Origin: Anaerolineae bacterium
Lineage (GTDB): Bacteria; Chloroflexota; Anaerolineae; 4572-78; J111
DNA: 64,000 nt
Assembly: GCA_023382535.1 (NCBI GenBank)
Contig: JAHDWA010000019.1
Location: 76,541-140,540, forward strand
Direction of reading: 5' to 3'
Shown here one piece after another: positions 1 to 9,719 of this stretch; position 1 is the stretch's first letter, and each line of letters begins with the position of its first letter. The notes under the pieces were generated by a model that saw only the letters and a program-made list of their open reading frames with translations, was not told the origin of the DNA and searched no databases. The position numbers were made by a program, and so were the translations under genes.

Positions 1-1510
1 TAACATCTGGCTGAACCGCCGCGATTTGACGCTGGCCTGGCTGCCGGCCGAAATACCGCCAGGGGCCGGGCCGGTGGACGGCTACGAGCTCCACCTGCTC
101 GACCGGGACGGGGTGAGCCTGCTGGAACAGGTTATCGGGCCGGAGGTGAGCGGGTGGTCCTACCCCCTGGCGGCCGATTACGGCGAGCGCCAATTGGCCT
201 GGCGGGTACGGGCGCATAATGCCGCCGGCTGGGGCCGCTGGGCGACTGCCTTTTACTTCGGGGTGGATACGACGGCACCCGCCGTCAATCTCAGCCTGGC
301 CGGGACGCCGGGCGACGACGGCTGGTGGCTCTCGCCGGTGACGGTCCGCCTCGGCGGAGCCGACCCCTTCCCCGGCTCCGGGCTGGCAGCGACCTACCTG
401 CAAATGGGCGAGAGCCGCTGGCAGCAGGTCATTCCGGGTGGAGCTAACTCGGTGGACCGGGAGGGTATTTACCGGCTGCGCGTCTACGGGCGGGATCAGG
501 CCCTCAACCGCAGCCCGGTCGTCGTCGAGCCGGTCAGGATTGACCTCTCCCCGCCTTACCGGGTCGAGGCTGTCTTTGACCGGGTGGCGACTTCTTCCGG
601 CTGGTATACCGCCCCCCTGACCATCAGCCTGGCTGCTGCCGACGAGGTCTCCGGGGTGGCCGAACGGCTGGCCCGGCTGGACGGCGGGGCCTGGCAGCCG
701 GATGGCGTCACGGTGGGCGGCGAGGGCATTCACCCGGTTGAATTCAAGGCTCGTGATGCCGCCGGCCACGAGACCGGAACCCGCCAGACCACGGCCAAAC
801 TGGACTTGACTCCACCCGCGGGGGCCATTGCCCTGAATGGGGCGCTGTGCCAGGTCTGCCCGCCGATCACGGTCAGTGTTGCCGGCGGCGACGCCGCCAG
901 CGGCCTGGCTCACTGGGCGCTGCGGCTGGAGCTGCCGGTGGCCTGGCTGGGCGATAAAATGGCCGGTCTGGCCGCGCCTTTGACCCCGGGCGACACGGTG
1001 CTGGCCTCGGGCAGTGACGGCAGCCGGGACATCCTCCTAAAAGGAGGCGACCTGCCGGTTGGCCCGCTGACCCTGCGCCTGGCCGTCCAGGATACAGCCG
1101 GCTGGGTAACGGCGCAAGAGCTGCAAGTTGACAACGCGCTCTACACCGCCGGGCCCACGCCGACCCCCTGGTTGATGGCCACCGCCACGCCCTGGCCCAC
1201 CCCCACCCCGGGGGTCATGCCTTACGTGACGATTACTCCCACGCCAGGCACGCCTGGTAGCAGTGTTGGGGGGGGCGGTGATGATGATGGCAGCGGTAAT
1301 GGTGGGAGCAGCTCAGGCAGCGATGACAACAGCCTGGACGCACCCGGCCGGCCGCTGGGCTACCCCGTCGGTGGGACCGTCGTTCCGGCCATCCTGCCGG
1401 TTACGGGGGAAGGGATGGAGGGAGGAGGGTGGATAGCGGATGGTAGATGGTGGATCGTAGTCTTCGCCGTCGCCGGGTTAGCCATCCCCTGGCTCGCCGG
1501 GAAAGGATAG
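1..1510 (+). CDS. Secreted/cell-surface protein with Ig-like repeats and LPVTG-like tail (5' end outside window)
   Basis: The frame is already open at base 2, so the gene starts upstream of the window. The visible part begins in a fibronectin-III-like domain ([11 protein letters not shown], then [12 protein letters not shown]) and continues with two or three OmpL47/bacterial Ig-like repeats, each opened by a D(T/L)(T/S)(A/P)P motif and containing W(W/Y)xxPxT and DxA. A Pro/Thr-rich stretch (TPTPW repeats) and a Gly/Ser/Asp linker containing a run of eight G bases (1268-1275) follow. The C-terminus has LPVTG, a short spacer, a hydrophobic segment ([15 protein letters not shown]) and a basic end, which resembles a sortase signal. 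Sortase anchoring is inferred because no sortase is in view. Stop is TAG, followed closely by folKE. The ligand or role cannot be told. Confidence 0.75.
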   Translation, partial: NIWLNRRDLTLAWLPAEIPPGAGPVDGYELHLLDRDGVSLLEQVIGPEVSGWSYPLAADYGERQLAWRVRAHNAAGWGRWATAFYFGVDTTAPAVNLSLAGTPGDDGWWLSPVTVRLGGADPFPGSGLAATYLQMGESRWQQVIPGGANSVDREGIYRLRVYGRDQALNRSPVVVEPVRIDLSPPYRVEAVFDRVATSSGWYTAPLTISLAAADEVSGVAERLARLDGGAWQPDGVTVGGEGIHPVEFKARDAAGHETGTRQTTAKLDLTPPAGAIALNGALCQVCPPITVSVAGGDAASGLAHWALRLELPVAWLGDKMAGLAAPLTPGDTVLASGSDGSRDILLKGGDLPVGPLTLRLAVQDTAGWVTAQELQVDNALYTAGPTPTPWLMATATPWPTPTPGVMPYVTITPTPGTPGSSVGGGGDDDGSGNGGSSSGSDDNSLDAPGRPLGYPVGGTVVPAILPVTGEGMEGGGWIADGRWWIVVFAVAGLAIPWLAGKG

Positions 1511-1514
1511 AGTC

Positions 1515-2642
1515 ATGCAGGCTTTGATCATACTGGGCAGCAACGTGGACCGGGAGGCGAACTTACGCCGGGCGGTAACGTTGTTGCAGCACTGGCCCTT
1601 TATCGCCCTGCAGGCGATCAGCCCCATCTACGAATCGGCGGCAGTGGGCGACCCGGCCCAGGCGCCCTACTGGAATGCGGCCGGCCTGATTGAGACCGGC
1701 CTGCCGCCGCTCTTCCTGAAAGAAAATCTACGCCTCATCGAGGCGGCCCTCGGCCGGGTCCGGGGGGCGGGGGCTAGCCCCGGCCAAATCCCGATTGATC
1801 TCGATCTGGTTCTTTACGGGCAGTCTATGGTTGACCTGGGTCGCCGGCATATTCCCGACCCGGCCATTTATCACGACCCCCACGTCGCCCTACCCCTGGC
1901 CGACCTTGCGCCAGACTGGGTCCACCCGGAAAGCGGCGAAACGCTGGCCGAGATCGCCCACCAACTCAATTTTTCCGACAAGGAGATTTACAAAGTGAAT
2001 ATTTTACCCCCCATTACCCACGTCCCGGCTGTTCCGAATGGGAACGGCCGGCATATCGCGGTCAATGGCTTACCCGAGCCTTACGATCCGCACTTCGAGG
2101 GATTGGTCCGCCAAATCCTGACCCGCCTGGGCGAAGACAGCGAACGGGATGGCTTGAAACGCACGCCGCTGCGGGTCGCCAGAGCTCTGGATTTTCTGAC
2201 CGCCGGCTACCGCCTGGAACTGCAAGAAGTGATCAACGGCGCCCTTTTTGACGTTGAGGATGAGCGCGGCGAAATGGTCATCGTCAAAGATATTGAATTT
2301 TACTCTCTCTGTGAGCATCACCTGCTGCCTTTTTTTGGCAAAGCCCACATTGGCTACCTGCCCAACGGCAAGATTATCGGCCTGAGCAAAATGGCCCGCG
2401 TTGTGGATGTGTTCGCCCGGCGGCTGCAGGTCCAGGAGCGGCTGACCGGCCAGGTGGCCGATGCCCTGATGGAAGTGTTGGACGCCCGGGGAGTCGCGGT
2501 GGTTCTGGAAGCCAGCCACTTCTGCATGATGATGCGCGGGGTCCAGAAACAGCACAGCTCGACCGTAACCAGCGCCATGCGCGGCGTCTTTCAGAGCGAT
2601 CCCGGCAAACGTGAAGAATTCGCGCGCTTGCGACAACGATAA
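1515..2642 (+). CDS. folKE: Bifunctional HPPK (FolK) - GTP cyclohydrolase I (FolE) fusion
   Basis: Residues 1-160 are 6-hydroxymethyl-7,8-dihydropterin pyrophosphokinase: GSN near the start (residues 8-10), the metal-binding IDLDLVLYG (Asp95, Asp97) and the HPDP-like [14 protein letters not shown] segment. A linker of about 30 residues leads to GTP cyclohydrolase I (about 190-375), which has the zinc ligands in SLCEHH (Cys266, His269) and HFCMMMRG (Cys337), plus the QERLT motif. FolE makes dihydroneopterin triphosphate from GTP and FolK pyrophosphorylates a later pterin, so the fusion joins the first step and a later step of folate synthesis in the cytoplasm. The start ATG lies 4 bases after the previous stop, with GGAAAGGA as ribosome binding site. 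No FolB or FolP is nearby. Both active sites look intact. Confidence 0.93.
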   Translation: MQALIILGSNVDREANLRRAVTLLQHWPFIALQAISPIYESAAVGDPAQAPYWNAAGLIETGLPPLFLKENLRLIEAALGRVRGAGASPGQIPIDLDLVLYGQSMVDLGRRHIPDPAIYHDPHVALPLADLAPDWVHPESGETLAEIAHQLNFSDKEIYKVNILPPITHVPAVPNGNGRHIAVNGLPEPYDPHFEGLVRQILTRLGEDSERDGLKRTPLRVARALDFLTAGYRLELQEVINGALFDVEDERGEMVIVKDIEFYSLCEHHLLPFFGKAHIGYLPNGKIIGLSKMARVVDVFARRLQVQERLTGQVADALMEVLDARGVAVVLEASHFCMMMRGVQKQHSSTVTSAMRGVFQSDPGKREEFARLRQR

Positions 2643-2653
2643 AGGAGAAATTT

Positions 2654-3439
2654 ATGTTGGTGACCTTATCCGGCAAGGGCGGGGTGGGCAAAACCACGCT
2701 TTTGGCCGTTTTGTTGGATGAACTGGCCCGGACCGGCTATCCCGGCCGGATGCTGGCCGTGGACGCCGACCCGGCGATGACCCTACACCTGGCCCTGGGT
2801 TTGCCTGAACCAGGGGCGACCATCGCTCAACTCCGCGAGGCGATTGAGCTGAACGCCAAAACCATTCGCAATTTGCCTGCTGGCATGACCCCGGCTGCTT
2901 ATCTACGGGAGCGGCTGCAAACGGCCGGAGTGGTGGCCCGCCACCAACTGCGCGGCAAAACGTTTGATCTGCTGGCGATGGGCCAGGGAGAGGGACCGGG
3001 CTGCTACTGCCGGGTCAACGCCGCCTTGAAAACGGTGCTGCACGGGCTGGCCGGCAGCTACGACCTGGTCCTGGTGGACAACGAGGCCGGGTTGGAGCAT
3101 TTGAGCCGCTACCGCCTGGGCCGGGTGGCGCTGTTCCTGGTCGTGACGACGTCCCAGCCGGCGGCTCAGGCCGTAGCCCGGCGGGTCGTGGCCACGGCCA
3201 GGGCTGCCGGGATTGAAATTGAAGAAAGTGGGTGGATTTTCAACCGGGCGGCGGCCGGTTTTGCTCCGCCGCCCGGTGAGCTGGCGCTGGCCGCGCCGCC
3301 CAGCCAGGCGCTGCTTGAATTGGAAAGGTGCGGTCAGCCGGTCGTGAGCTTGCCGGACGATGACCCACTCCGGCTGGCCCTGGCCCCGCTCCTGGCTCGC
3401 ATAGAGAGGAAAGACGCGTGTGTGTCAGCTTCTGTATAA
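2654..3439 (+). CDS. cooC: CooC-type nickel-insertion ATPase (MinD/ParA superfamily)
   Basis: P-loop ATPase of the MinD/SIMIBI class: deviant Walker A SGKGGVGKTT at residues 6-15, VDADP at about 36-40, and VLVDNEAG as Walker B/switch II. The GPGCYCRVN segment carries a Cys-x-Cys pair (Cys117, Cys119), the metal-binding dimer motif of CooC, the ATPase that loads nickel into carbon monoxide dehydrogenase. Length (261) fits that family. It has a good ribosome binding site (AAAGGAG) and overlaps the next gene by 22 bases, so the two are probably co-translated. No CO dehydrogenase gene is visible here, so the client may be elsewhere or different. CooC family is likely; a nickel role is inference. 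Confidence 0.8.
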   Translation: MLVTLSGKGGVGKTTLLAVLLDELARTGYPGRMLAVDADPAMTLHLALGLPEPGATIAQLREAIELNAKTIRNLPAGMTPAAYLRERLQTAGVVARHQLRGKTFDLLAMGQGEGPGCYCRVNAALKTVLHGLAGSYDLVLVDNEAGLEHLSRYRLGRVALFLVVTTSQPAAQAVARRVVATARAAGIEIEESGWIFNRAAAGFAPPPGELALAAPPSQALLELERCGQPVVSLPDDDPLRLALAPLLARIERKDACVSASV

Positions 3440-3861
3440 AGACCTCGGCTCTTTTTTGGAACCATGAGGATTGCCCGGCCGAAAGCTGCTCCTTTGCCAT
3501 TGGGCCCCACGGTCGCTGTGAGGACTGCCGGCACAGCCAGGACGGCCGCTGCGCCCTGACGCATGCGCCCCTACCGGAGACCGAAGGCAGAGGCGGCTGC
3601 TGCCACTGGAACGTGACCCCGGTGCAGGGCTGGCAGATCGTGACCCGGGAGATGCTGCTTCCGCTGGGGATTGGGCCGGACGAATTGGATGTGGCCCTGC
3701 TCAAAAGCCTGGAAGTGCCCTACCGCCTGATGGACGGCCAGCCGGTGGTTGATCCGGCTGCGCTGGGACTGCCTCAAATCTTCGGGCTGGGCACCGAACA
3801 TCAGCTGGAGGAAGCGCTGGATTGGTCGGAGTGGGAGCGGCAGTGGTGCACCAAGCTCTAA
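3418..3861 (+). CDS. Cysteine-rich protein of unknown function, coupled to CooC
   Basis: I do not recognise this 147-residue protein. The first 65 residues are very cysteine-rich (CVSFC, DCPAESC, CEDC, GRC, GGCC, plus CHW), consistent with metal or Fe-S cluster binding. The remainder is a compact acidic domain without transmembrane segments. The GTG start at 3418 is supported by AGAGGAAAG upstream and gives a 22-base overlap with the CooC-type ATPase, implying a shared role, perhaps as metal donor or client. The downstream peptidase gene overlaps its 3' end, so the three genes form one transcript. The function is inferred from context only. Confidence 0.7.
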   Translation: MCVSFCIKTSALFWNHEDCPAESCSFAIGPHGRCEDCRHSQDGRCALTHAPLPETEGRGGCCHWNVTPVQGWQIVTREMLLPLGIGPDELDVALLKSLEVPYRLMDGQPVVDPAALGLPQIFGLGTEHQLEEALDWSEWERQWCTKL

Positions 3862-4649
3862 AGGGAGCGGTACGTTACCCGGCTGAATTTGTCCTGGGAA
3901 TGGCGGTGATGGGCGCCCTCTGGCTGCTGCTGGGGGCTGTCCTGGTGACAGCCTGGCCGTTGGGGCACCCAGCAGCCGCCAAACCGTCCGGTGGAGGACG
4001 GGCAAGCCTGCCGGAAGTCGTTACCTGGCGGGCGGCAACAGAAGCGCCGGCTCTGATCGAGGTCAGCAGCGCCGAGATGTCTCCCCCGACCCTGGCGCCC
4101 CTCGAAACAAGCGCCTCTGCGCCGGTGATTGCGCTGGCCGAACCCGCAGCGGTCAGACCTGGCCCGCCTGCTGCTCAGTTCCCGGTGAGCGAAGCTGCCG
4201 GCCCGGCCTCCCCGCTGGTTGGCTGGCCGGTCGCTGGGGAGGTCAGCAATCCTTTCGGCTGCACGGTCTATTACTCCGGCATCCCCGGTCCCAGTTGCCC
4301 GGCGACCGCACCCTGGTTTCACGATGGGCTGGACATCGCCGCGCCAGCAGGCCGGCCGGTGCGAGCAGCGCTGACCGGGACCGTCCTCTTTGCCGGGCCG
4401 GATGGCAGCGGCCCGGACTGTGGCGACTATCGCGGATACGGCCAGGGAGTGGTCGTAGACACCGGTAACGGCTGGCAGGCGCTCTATGCCCACCTGTCCC
4501 GCATTGAGGTGAGCGCCGGGCAGGTTATTACACCCGACACACTGATCGGGGCGGTTGGTGAGACCGGCTGTGTCAGCGGGCCACACCTCCATTTCGGATT
4601 GCGCTACGGGCCGGACCTGGTAGACCCGCAAAGTGTGAGGCAGGAATAA
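3846..4649 (+). CDS. M23 (LytM-type) peptidase, membrane-anchored
   Basis: The N-terminus has a short basic stretch and one hydrophobic segment (FVLGMAVMGALWLLLGAVL), so the protein is likely anchored in the membrane facing outward. A Pro/Ala-rich linker leads to a C-terminal LytM domain with HDGLDIAAPAG (zinc ligands His and Asp) and HLHFGLR (catalytic and ligand His), the signature of peptidoglycan or peptide-cleaving M23 metalloproteases. Catalytic residues appear complete. The start is uncertain: in-frame GTG codons at 3843 and 3846 follow a GGAGCGG ribosome site, while longer TTG/GTG starts at 3822 and 3831 would overlap the previous gene further. The substrate is not known. Confidence 0.85.
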   Translation: MHQALKGAVRYPAEFVLGMAVMGALWLLLGAVLVTAWPLGHPAAAKPSGGGRASLPEVVTWRAATEAPALIEVSSAEMSPPTLAPLETSASAPVIALAEPAAVRPGPPAAQFPVSEAAGPASPLVGWPVAGEVSNPFGCTVYYSGIPGPSCPATAPWFHDGLDIAAPAGRPVRAALTGTVLFAGPDGSGPDCGDYRGYGQGVVVDTGNGWQALYAHLSRIEVSAGQVITPDTLIGAVGETGCVSGPHLHFGLRYGPDLVDPQSVRQE

Positions 4650-4717
4650 TCCGTAGTCTCACCAGGAGGGCGATGGAGGGGGCGTAAATTTTAATCATCT
4701 CAACATATTAGCCGGCG

Positions 4718-4765
4718 TGATACGTGATGCGTGATGATCCCTCACGCATCACGCATCACGTATCA
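4718..4765. repeat. Perfect 19-bp inverted repeat (ATCACGCATC-type palindromic repeat)
   Basis: Arms 4718-4736 and 4747-4765 are perfectly complementary around a 10-base spacer. Each arm is itself a tandem of a CGTGATG-like heptamer, so an alternative 12-bp stem with a 7-base loop (4723-4734 with 4742-4753) is also possible. It lies between the M23 peptidase and the SBBP gene, 21 bases before the latter's start codon, so it could act as an attenuator or affect translation. It has no T-tract on the + strand. It looks like a mobile intergenic palindrome. Confidence 0.8.
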
Positions 4766-4786
4766 TCCAAACAGAAAGGGAAAAAA

Positions 4787-7700
4787 ATGAACAAGCTTAC
4801 CCGTATCCTCAGTATCGTTTTTATCTTGATCCTGGCTTCCTTTACCCCCGCTATAAGCGCGGCCAATTCCGCTGAGGAAGTAAATGGATTTACCGCCGAA
4901 GCACCCGACTTGCTCGGGCATATTCCCCTGCATTTCGAAGCCAACCTGGGCCAGACTGATCCGCAGGTCCGTTTCCTGGCTCGGGGCAAGGGCTACACCT
5001 TGTTTGCCACACCGGGTGGCCTGACCCTCTCGCTCGCCTCGACGGAGGCAGGCGCAGGCCAGGCGCTGCAGATAGCTCTGAAGGGAGCCAACCCTGAGCC
5101 GGCGATGCGGGGCGTAGAGGCGCTGCCGGGTGTGAGCCATTACCTCCTCGGCAGCGACCCGGCCCGGTGGCGGACCGGCGTGCCGAATTACAGCAAAGTC
5201 AAGTATGAGCAGGTTTATCCCGGGATTGACCTGCTCTTGTACGGCAATCAGGGGCAGGTCGAGTATGACTTTGTGGTGGCCCCGGGCGCCGATCCGGGAC
5301 AGATTGAACTGGCCTTTGCCGGGACAGAGGCGCTGCGGTTGGATTCTAACGGCGACCTCGTGATGGGCTCGGCCGGGAGCGAACTGCGCCAGAAAGCGCC
5401 GGTGCTCTATCAGGAGGTAGACGACGAAAGGCGCGAGATCGAAGGGAGCTTTGTCCTGTCGGGACAGCAGGTGAGCTTTCGGGTGGGTAAGTACGACCAG
5501 ACGCTGCCTCTGGTCATTGACCCGGTGCTGGTCTACAGTACCTTCCTGGGGGGCAGCGATGAAGATTATCCTCGCCAAATCGCCGTGGACAGCGCCGGCA
5601 ACGCCTACATCGCCGGCTATACTCACTCCTCGAACTTCCCCACGACGCCCGGCGCTTATCAAAGCAGCGGCAGTTATACCAACTTCGTCACCAAACTGAA
5701 CCCGACCGGTTCGGCGCTCGTTTACAGCACCTATCTCAACGCCGGGGACATTTACGCCTTGGCCGTCGATAGCGGGGGCAATGCTGTCATTGCCGGCTCG
5801 GCAACTTTTGCTATCCCTGTCACTGCCGGCGCCTACGACACCGCCATGAGCGGGCCCGAAGACGGGTACGTGATCAAACTCAATGCGGCGGGATCAGCCC
5901 TGGTTTATAGCACCTACTTGGGTGGGTCGAACTGGGACAGCGTCAGAGCCCTGGCTTTAGATAGCACCGGGGCCGCATACGTTACTGGCTTTACCAACGG
6001 GGGCTTTCCGGTGACGGCCGGGGCTTACGATTCCACCTACAACGGCGGCCTGGAGGATATCTTCGTCGCCAAGCTTAACCCCAGCGGTTCCACCTTGGTC
6101 TACAGCACCTATGTCGGCGGCTCGCTGGTTGAACAGGCCACCACGATTGCGGTGGACGCGAGCAATAACGTTTACGTCGGCGGCCTGGTCCAGTATACCG
6201 GCTTTCCCACTACGGCCGGCGCTTATGACACCACCTTCAACGGCGCAACAGATCTCATCGCTTTCAAGCTCAACGCCACCGGCTCGACCCTTCTCTACAG
6301 CACTTATCTGGGTGGGAGTGGGGATGATACGGTCAGCGATATGAAGGTGGACGACAGTGGCAGCCTGTATCTTTTTGGTAATACCCCCTCCTCAAATTTT
6401 CCAACCACCTCCGGTGCCTATGATCGCGCGCTCAATTCAAGTTATGGCGCCTTTCTGACCAAGCTGAATTCGAGCGGTTCGGCCTTGGGCTACAGCACCT
6501 ACCTGGAGGGGGCAAACGCGACCCCCATCGCCGCTGCCTTGGCTGTTAGTGGGGGCGGCCAGGCTTACCTGGCCGGCAGTGTTTATGCCGCAGGGGCTAA
6601 CCCCAGCTTTCCGACGACGCCGGGCGCTTATGATCCGTCATTGGGTTCAACGGACGATCAGGACATCTTTATCACCAAATTCAATACCAGCGGCAGCGCG
6701 CTGCTGTACAGCACCCTTTTTGGCGGCGATAACGGCTCGGAAGAAGTGGTGGATATGGCTTTGGACAGCAGCGGGGATGTGCTGGTTGTGGGTCATTCGT
6801 ATGGAGCCAATGTCCCCACGACGGCCGGCGCGTATGATCGGAGTTATAACGGGTACAGCGATGGCTTTGTCTTTAAGCTCCATCCTGATAATGCTCCCAC
6901 CCTCTCGGCAATTGCTGACCAGATAACGGACGAGGACACTCCGACCGGCCCTGTTTCTTTCACCATCGCCGATATGGAGACGCCGGCAACCAGTTTGACG
7001 ATCTCGGGAAATTCTTCAAATACCAGCTTAATCCCCACCGGCAATATCGTCTTTGGCGGCAGCGTCGCCAGCCGGACCGTCACGCTCACCCCAGCCGCCA
7101 ACCAGGCTGGCGCTGCCGCGATCACCGTCCAGGTCGGTGATGGCAACAGCACGGCCTCGAAGGTATTTACCCTCACTGTCCAGGCAGTCAATGATCCCCC
7201 CACGATCTCCCCCATTTCTGACCGGGTGACCCCTTATCGGACAGCTGCCGGGCCGATCAGCTTCACCGTCGGCGATGTGGAAACAGCAGCAGGCGATCTA
7301 ACGATAACAGGTACTTCTTCCAATCAGGCTCTGGCCCCGGATTCCAATATTGTCTTTGGGGGGAGCGAGGCCAACCGGACCCTGACCCTCACCCCGGTGG
7401 ACGGTCACTCCGGGCTGGCGACGATTAGTGTTCAGGTCGGCGATGGGACAGCGGTGGCTCTGACCACTTTCAGCCTCACCGTAACTTCCCCGGACACTGA
7501 CACCGATGGTGATAGCCTGCCTGATGGCTGGGAACAGGACCACGGCCTGGACCCGCTGACCGATGACGCTGCCGCCGATCCGGACAACGATGGGCTGACC
7601 AATTTGGCCGAGTTTCAGGCCGGCAGCGACCCGCAGAATGCCGACGACGATGGCGATGGGGTTAGTGACGGGCTGGAAATCGGGTTTGATCCGGACAACC

Positions 7701-9154
7701 CGCCGGATACAGATGGGGACGGAACCCCAGACTTTGCTGATACTGATGATGATGACGATGGCCTGCCAACTACGGTGGAATGTCCAGCCGGGCCACCCTG
7801 CCCGGATCATGACGGTGATGGCCGGGCCAATTACCTCGACCCGGATGACGATGACGATATCTTGCCGACCGCTGTTGAGTGCCCGGCTGGGTCCCCCTGT
7901 CCTGATACTGATAACGACAACACGCCTGACTATCTTGACTCGGACAGTGATGGCGATGGGTTGACCGACAGCCTGGAAGGGGCAAGCGACCCTGACCAGG
8001 ATGGGATACCGAATTACCTCGACCTTGACAGTGATGGCGACGGCATCCCCGATGCCCAGGAAGGAGCAGGTGACCCTGACGGTGACAACCGTCCCAATTA
8101 CCTTGACCCAGATAGTGACGGCGATGGCATTCCTGACGCTCAGGAAGGCACGGGTGATACCGATGGCGACGGGACGCCCAATTTCCTGGATGAAGACGCC
8201 GATAACGATGGGATCAAAGACCAGATTGAATGTCCGGGAGGTCCACCCTGCCCGGATGGAGACAACAATGACCGCCCCGACTATCTCGATGCCCGTCCTG
8301 ATACCGATGGCGATGGTATCCCCGATTTTATCGAGGATGCAAATGGCGACGGCAACCCGGCTAACGACGATGCCGACCACGACGGGCTGGCTAACCATCG
8401 CGACCCGGACAGCGACGCCGACGGTCTGAGCGACCATGTCGAATGTCCTTTTGGCTTGGTGTGCCGGGATAGTGATGGCGATGGGGACTATGATTTCCTC
8501 GACCCTGACTCGGACAACGACGGCAAACCGGACGCTGTGGAGCGAGGGGACACGGATGGCGACGGCCTGCCCGACTATCTTGATCCTGACGACCACGATG
8601 GCGGCTTGGGCGACGCTGACGGCGACGGTCTGTCGGACCGGGCGGAATGCCCTTCAGGTCCGCCCTGTCCCGACAGCGATGGCGACGGCATCCCCGATTG
8701 CCAGGATCCAGACCATACCATAGTTCCGGGGCTGTACCTTACTATCACCGAGAATGGGCTCGAGAAGGTCAGTCAGGGGGTGCTGCCGGTTATGGGCCTA
8801 ACGGCCACGCAGGCCAGTTCGGCCACTCACCCCCTCAGGAGCGGGCAGCGGTTGACCTACACGATCGGCTTGACCAATACCCGGCCATTGACTAGCAGGG
8901 TGATGATGACAGTAACCTTCAAGGCCGGCTTTGGCCCGGCCAGCCCCCACAGTTTTAACGTCGAACTGGATCCGGGCTCCGGACACAACGCCCAGTACGG
9001 CCAACAGGTAGTGGTAACAGGTCCGGCGGCAGCCCAGGTGACGTTCCAACTCAAGACTGGTTATCATCTGGACTGGACGATCATCCGGGATGTGCCAGTG
9101 GCGGCAGACACGAGCGGGCCAGGAAAGGTCTATTTGCCTCTGATTACCCGGTGA
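4787..9154 (+). CDS. Large secreted SBBP beta-propeller / thrombospondin-3 repeat protein
   Basis: The ATG at 4787 gives a clean signal peptide ([19 protein letters not shown], cleavage near ISAA); the longer upstream frame only reads through the palindrome. After a conserved N-terminal beta-domain (about residues 30-220, ending in [12 protein letters not shown]) come roughly eight SBBP repeats, each with (L/V)VYST(Y/L)xGG, a VDxxGNxYVxG-like strand and FPTTxGAYD. Two cadherin-like beta-sandwich domains ([22 protein letters not shown]) follow. Then comes a long Asp-rich series of DxDGDG calcium-binding thrombospondin-3-like repeats with recurrent ECPxGPPCPD cysteine pairs, and a final beta-sandwich. 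The last residues are VYLPLITR, a tail I associate with exported Chloroflexota proteins. Probably a calcium-stiffened adhesin or surface-layer protein; the ligand is unknown. Confidence 0.85.
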   Translation: MNKLTRILSIVFILILASFTPAISAANSAEEVNGFTAEAPDLLGHIPLHFEANLGQTDPQVRFLARGKGYTLFATPGGLTLSLASTEAGAGQALQIALKGANPEPAMRGVEALPGVSHYLLGSDPARWRTGVPNYSKVKYEQVYPGIDLLLYGNQGQVEYDFVVAPGADPGQIELAFAGTEALRLDSNGDLVMGSAGSELRQKAPVLYQEVDDERREIEGSFVLSGQQVSFRVGKYDQTLPLVIDPVLVYSTFLGGSDEDYPRQIAVDSAGNAYIAGYTHSSNFPTTPGAYQSSGSYTNFVTKLNPTGSALVYSTYLNAGDIYALAVDSGGNAVIAGSATFAIPVTAGAYDTAMSGPEDGYVIKLNAAGSALVYSTYLGGSNWDSVRALALDSTGAAYVTGFTNGGFPVTAGAYDSTYNGGLEDIFVAKLNPSGSTLVYSTYVGGSLVEQATTIAVDASNNVYVGGLVQYTGFPTTAGAYDTTFNGATDLIAFKLNATGSTLLYSTYLGGSGDDTVSDMKVDDSGSLYLFGNTPSSNFPTTSGAYDRALNSSYGAFLTKLNSSGSALGYSTYLEGANATPIAAALAVSGGGQAYLAGSVYAAGANPSFPTTPGAYDPSLGSTDDQDIFITKFNTSGSALLYSTLFGGDNGSEEVVDMALDSSGDVLVVGHSYGANVPTTAGAYDRSYNGYSDGFVFKLHPDNAPTLSAIADQITDEDTPTGPVSFTIADMETPATSLTISGNSSNTSLIPTGNIVFGGSVASRTVTLTPAANQAGAAAITVQVGDGNSTASKVFTLTVQAVNDPPTISPISDRVTPYRTAAGPISFTVGDVETAAGDLTITGTSSNQALAPDSNIVFGGSEANRTLTLTPVDGHSGLATISVQVGDGTAVALTTFSLTVTSPDTDTDGDSLPDGWEQDHGLDPLTDDAAADPDNDGLTNLAEFQAGSDPQNADDDGDGVSDGLEIGFDPDNPPDTDGDGTPDFADTDDDDDGLPTTVECPAGPPCPDHDGDGRANYLDPDDDDDILPTAVECPAGSPCPDTDNDNTPDYLDSDSDGDGLTDSLEGASDPDQDGIPNYLDLDSDGDGIPDAQEGAGDPDGDNRPNYLDPDSDGDGIPDAQEGTGDTDGDGTPNFLDEDADNDGIKDQIECPGGPPCPDGDNNDRPDYLDARPDTDGDGIPDFIEDANGDGNPANDDADHDGLANHRDPDSDADGLSDHVECPFGLVCRDSDGDGDYDFLDPDSDNDGKPDAVERGDTDGDGLPDYLDPDDHDGGLGDADGDGLSDRAECPSGPPCPDSDGDGIPDCQDPDHTIVPGLYLTITENGLEKVSQGVLPVMGLTATQASSATHPLRSGQRLTYTIGLTNTRPLTSRVMMTVTFKAGFGPASPHSFNVELDPGSGHNAQYGQQVVVTGPAAAQVTFQLKTGYHLDWTIIRDVPVAADTSGPGKVYLPLITR

Positions 9155-9160
9155 TTTTAC

Positions 9161-9252
9161 CGGGCGATGAACGAAATTGATTCCAGATGTCGAGTACCGG
9201 GGATGGCGGAAACAGGCCATCCCCGGTCAGGCCGCTAATCGGTCATCGCCCG
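9161..9252. other. Nested inverted repeats downstream of the SBBP gene
   Basis: An outer perfect 10-bp pair (9161-9170 with 9243-9252) encloses a perfect 11-bp hairpin (9196-9206 with 9217-9227, 10-base loop). It begins 7 bases after the SBBP stop codon. No T-tract follows, so it is not a textbook intrinsic terminator; it may stabilise or end the long mRNA. The rest of the interval up to 9656 contains no supported gene. An isolated TATAAT at 9600-9605 could be the -10 box of the following gene, but no -35 box sits at proper distance. Confidence 0.55.
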
Positions 9253-9719
9253 TCCGGCGGCGATCCGGATCACTCGGTTAGCTGGTCTTGCAGCAGTTCT
9301 TGCTCTGATCAGAGAGACATAGCGGACCTCTTTCCCGCTGCCCTGGGCAATTCTTCCTCACCATGGCCTTTCTGCTCGATCAACTGCTGTCGGACGGAAG
9401 CAGCACTCAAGTACAGCTACAAGTGCACATTTTAGAACTTCGGATCGGTTTAGCCGGGTTGCTTAGCAATCGCTCGCGGATCATTCAACTCGTCAGGTAA
9501 CCGTTCTTCAGTTCGTCTTTACTTTCGAGCGGCACAATTATCGTGGTCTATCCACCTTACCCCATCCAGTTGATTATTTTAAATCTTCGAGTTGCTTTAT
9601 ATAATGTAGGTAGGAAATCACAGGATGATTGGCAATAAGAGGGGGCACAGTTTGTCATGACCGAGCAAAGTGTCTTCCTCGATGACTTTGATGATACGCA
9701 TGGGCGCGAGGAGCTAAAC

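Noticed and set aside
1268..1275. Run of eight G as a phase-variable tract in the surface protein
   Set aside because: It is in a Gly-rich linker where GGG codons are expected; one short tract alone is not evidence of phase variation.
7298..8596. 432-codon open frame on the - strand within the SBBP/TSP3 gene
   Set aside because: It is the antisense shadow of the repetitive DxDGDG-coding region; its Val/Ile-rich periodic product mirrors the repeats, and there is no ribosome site.
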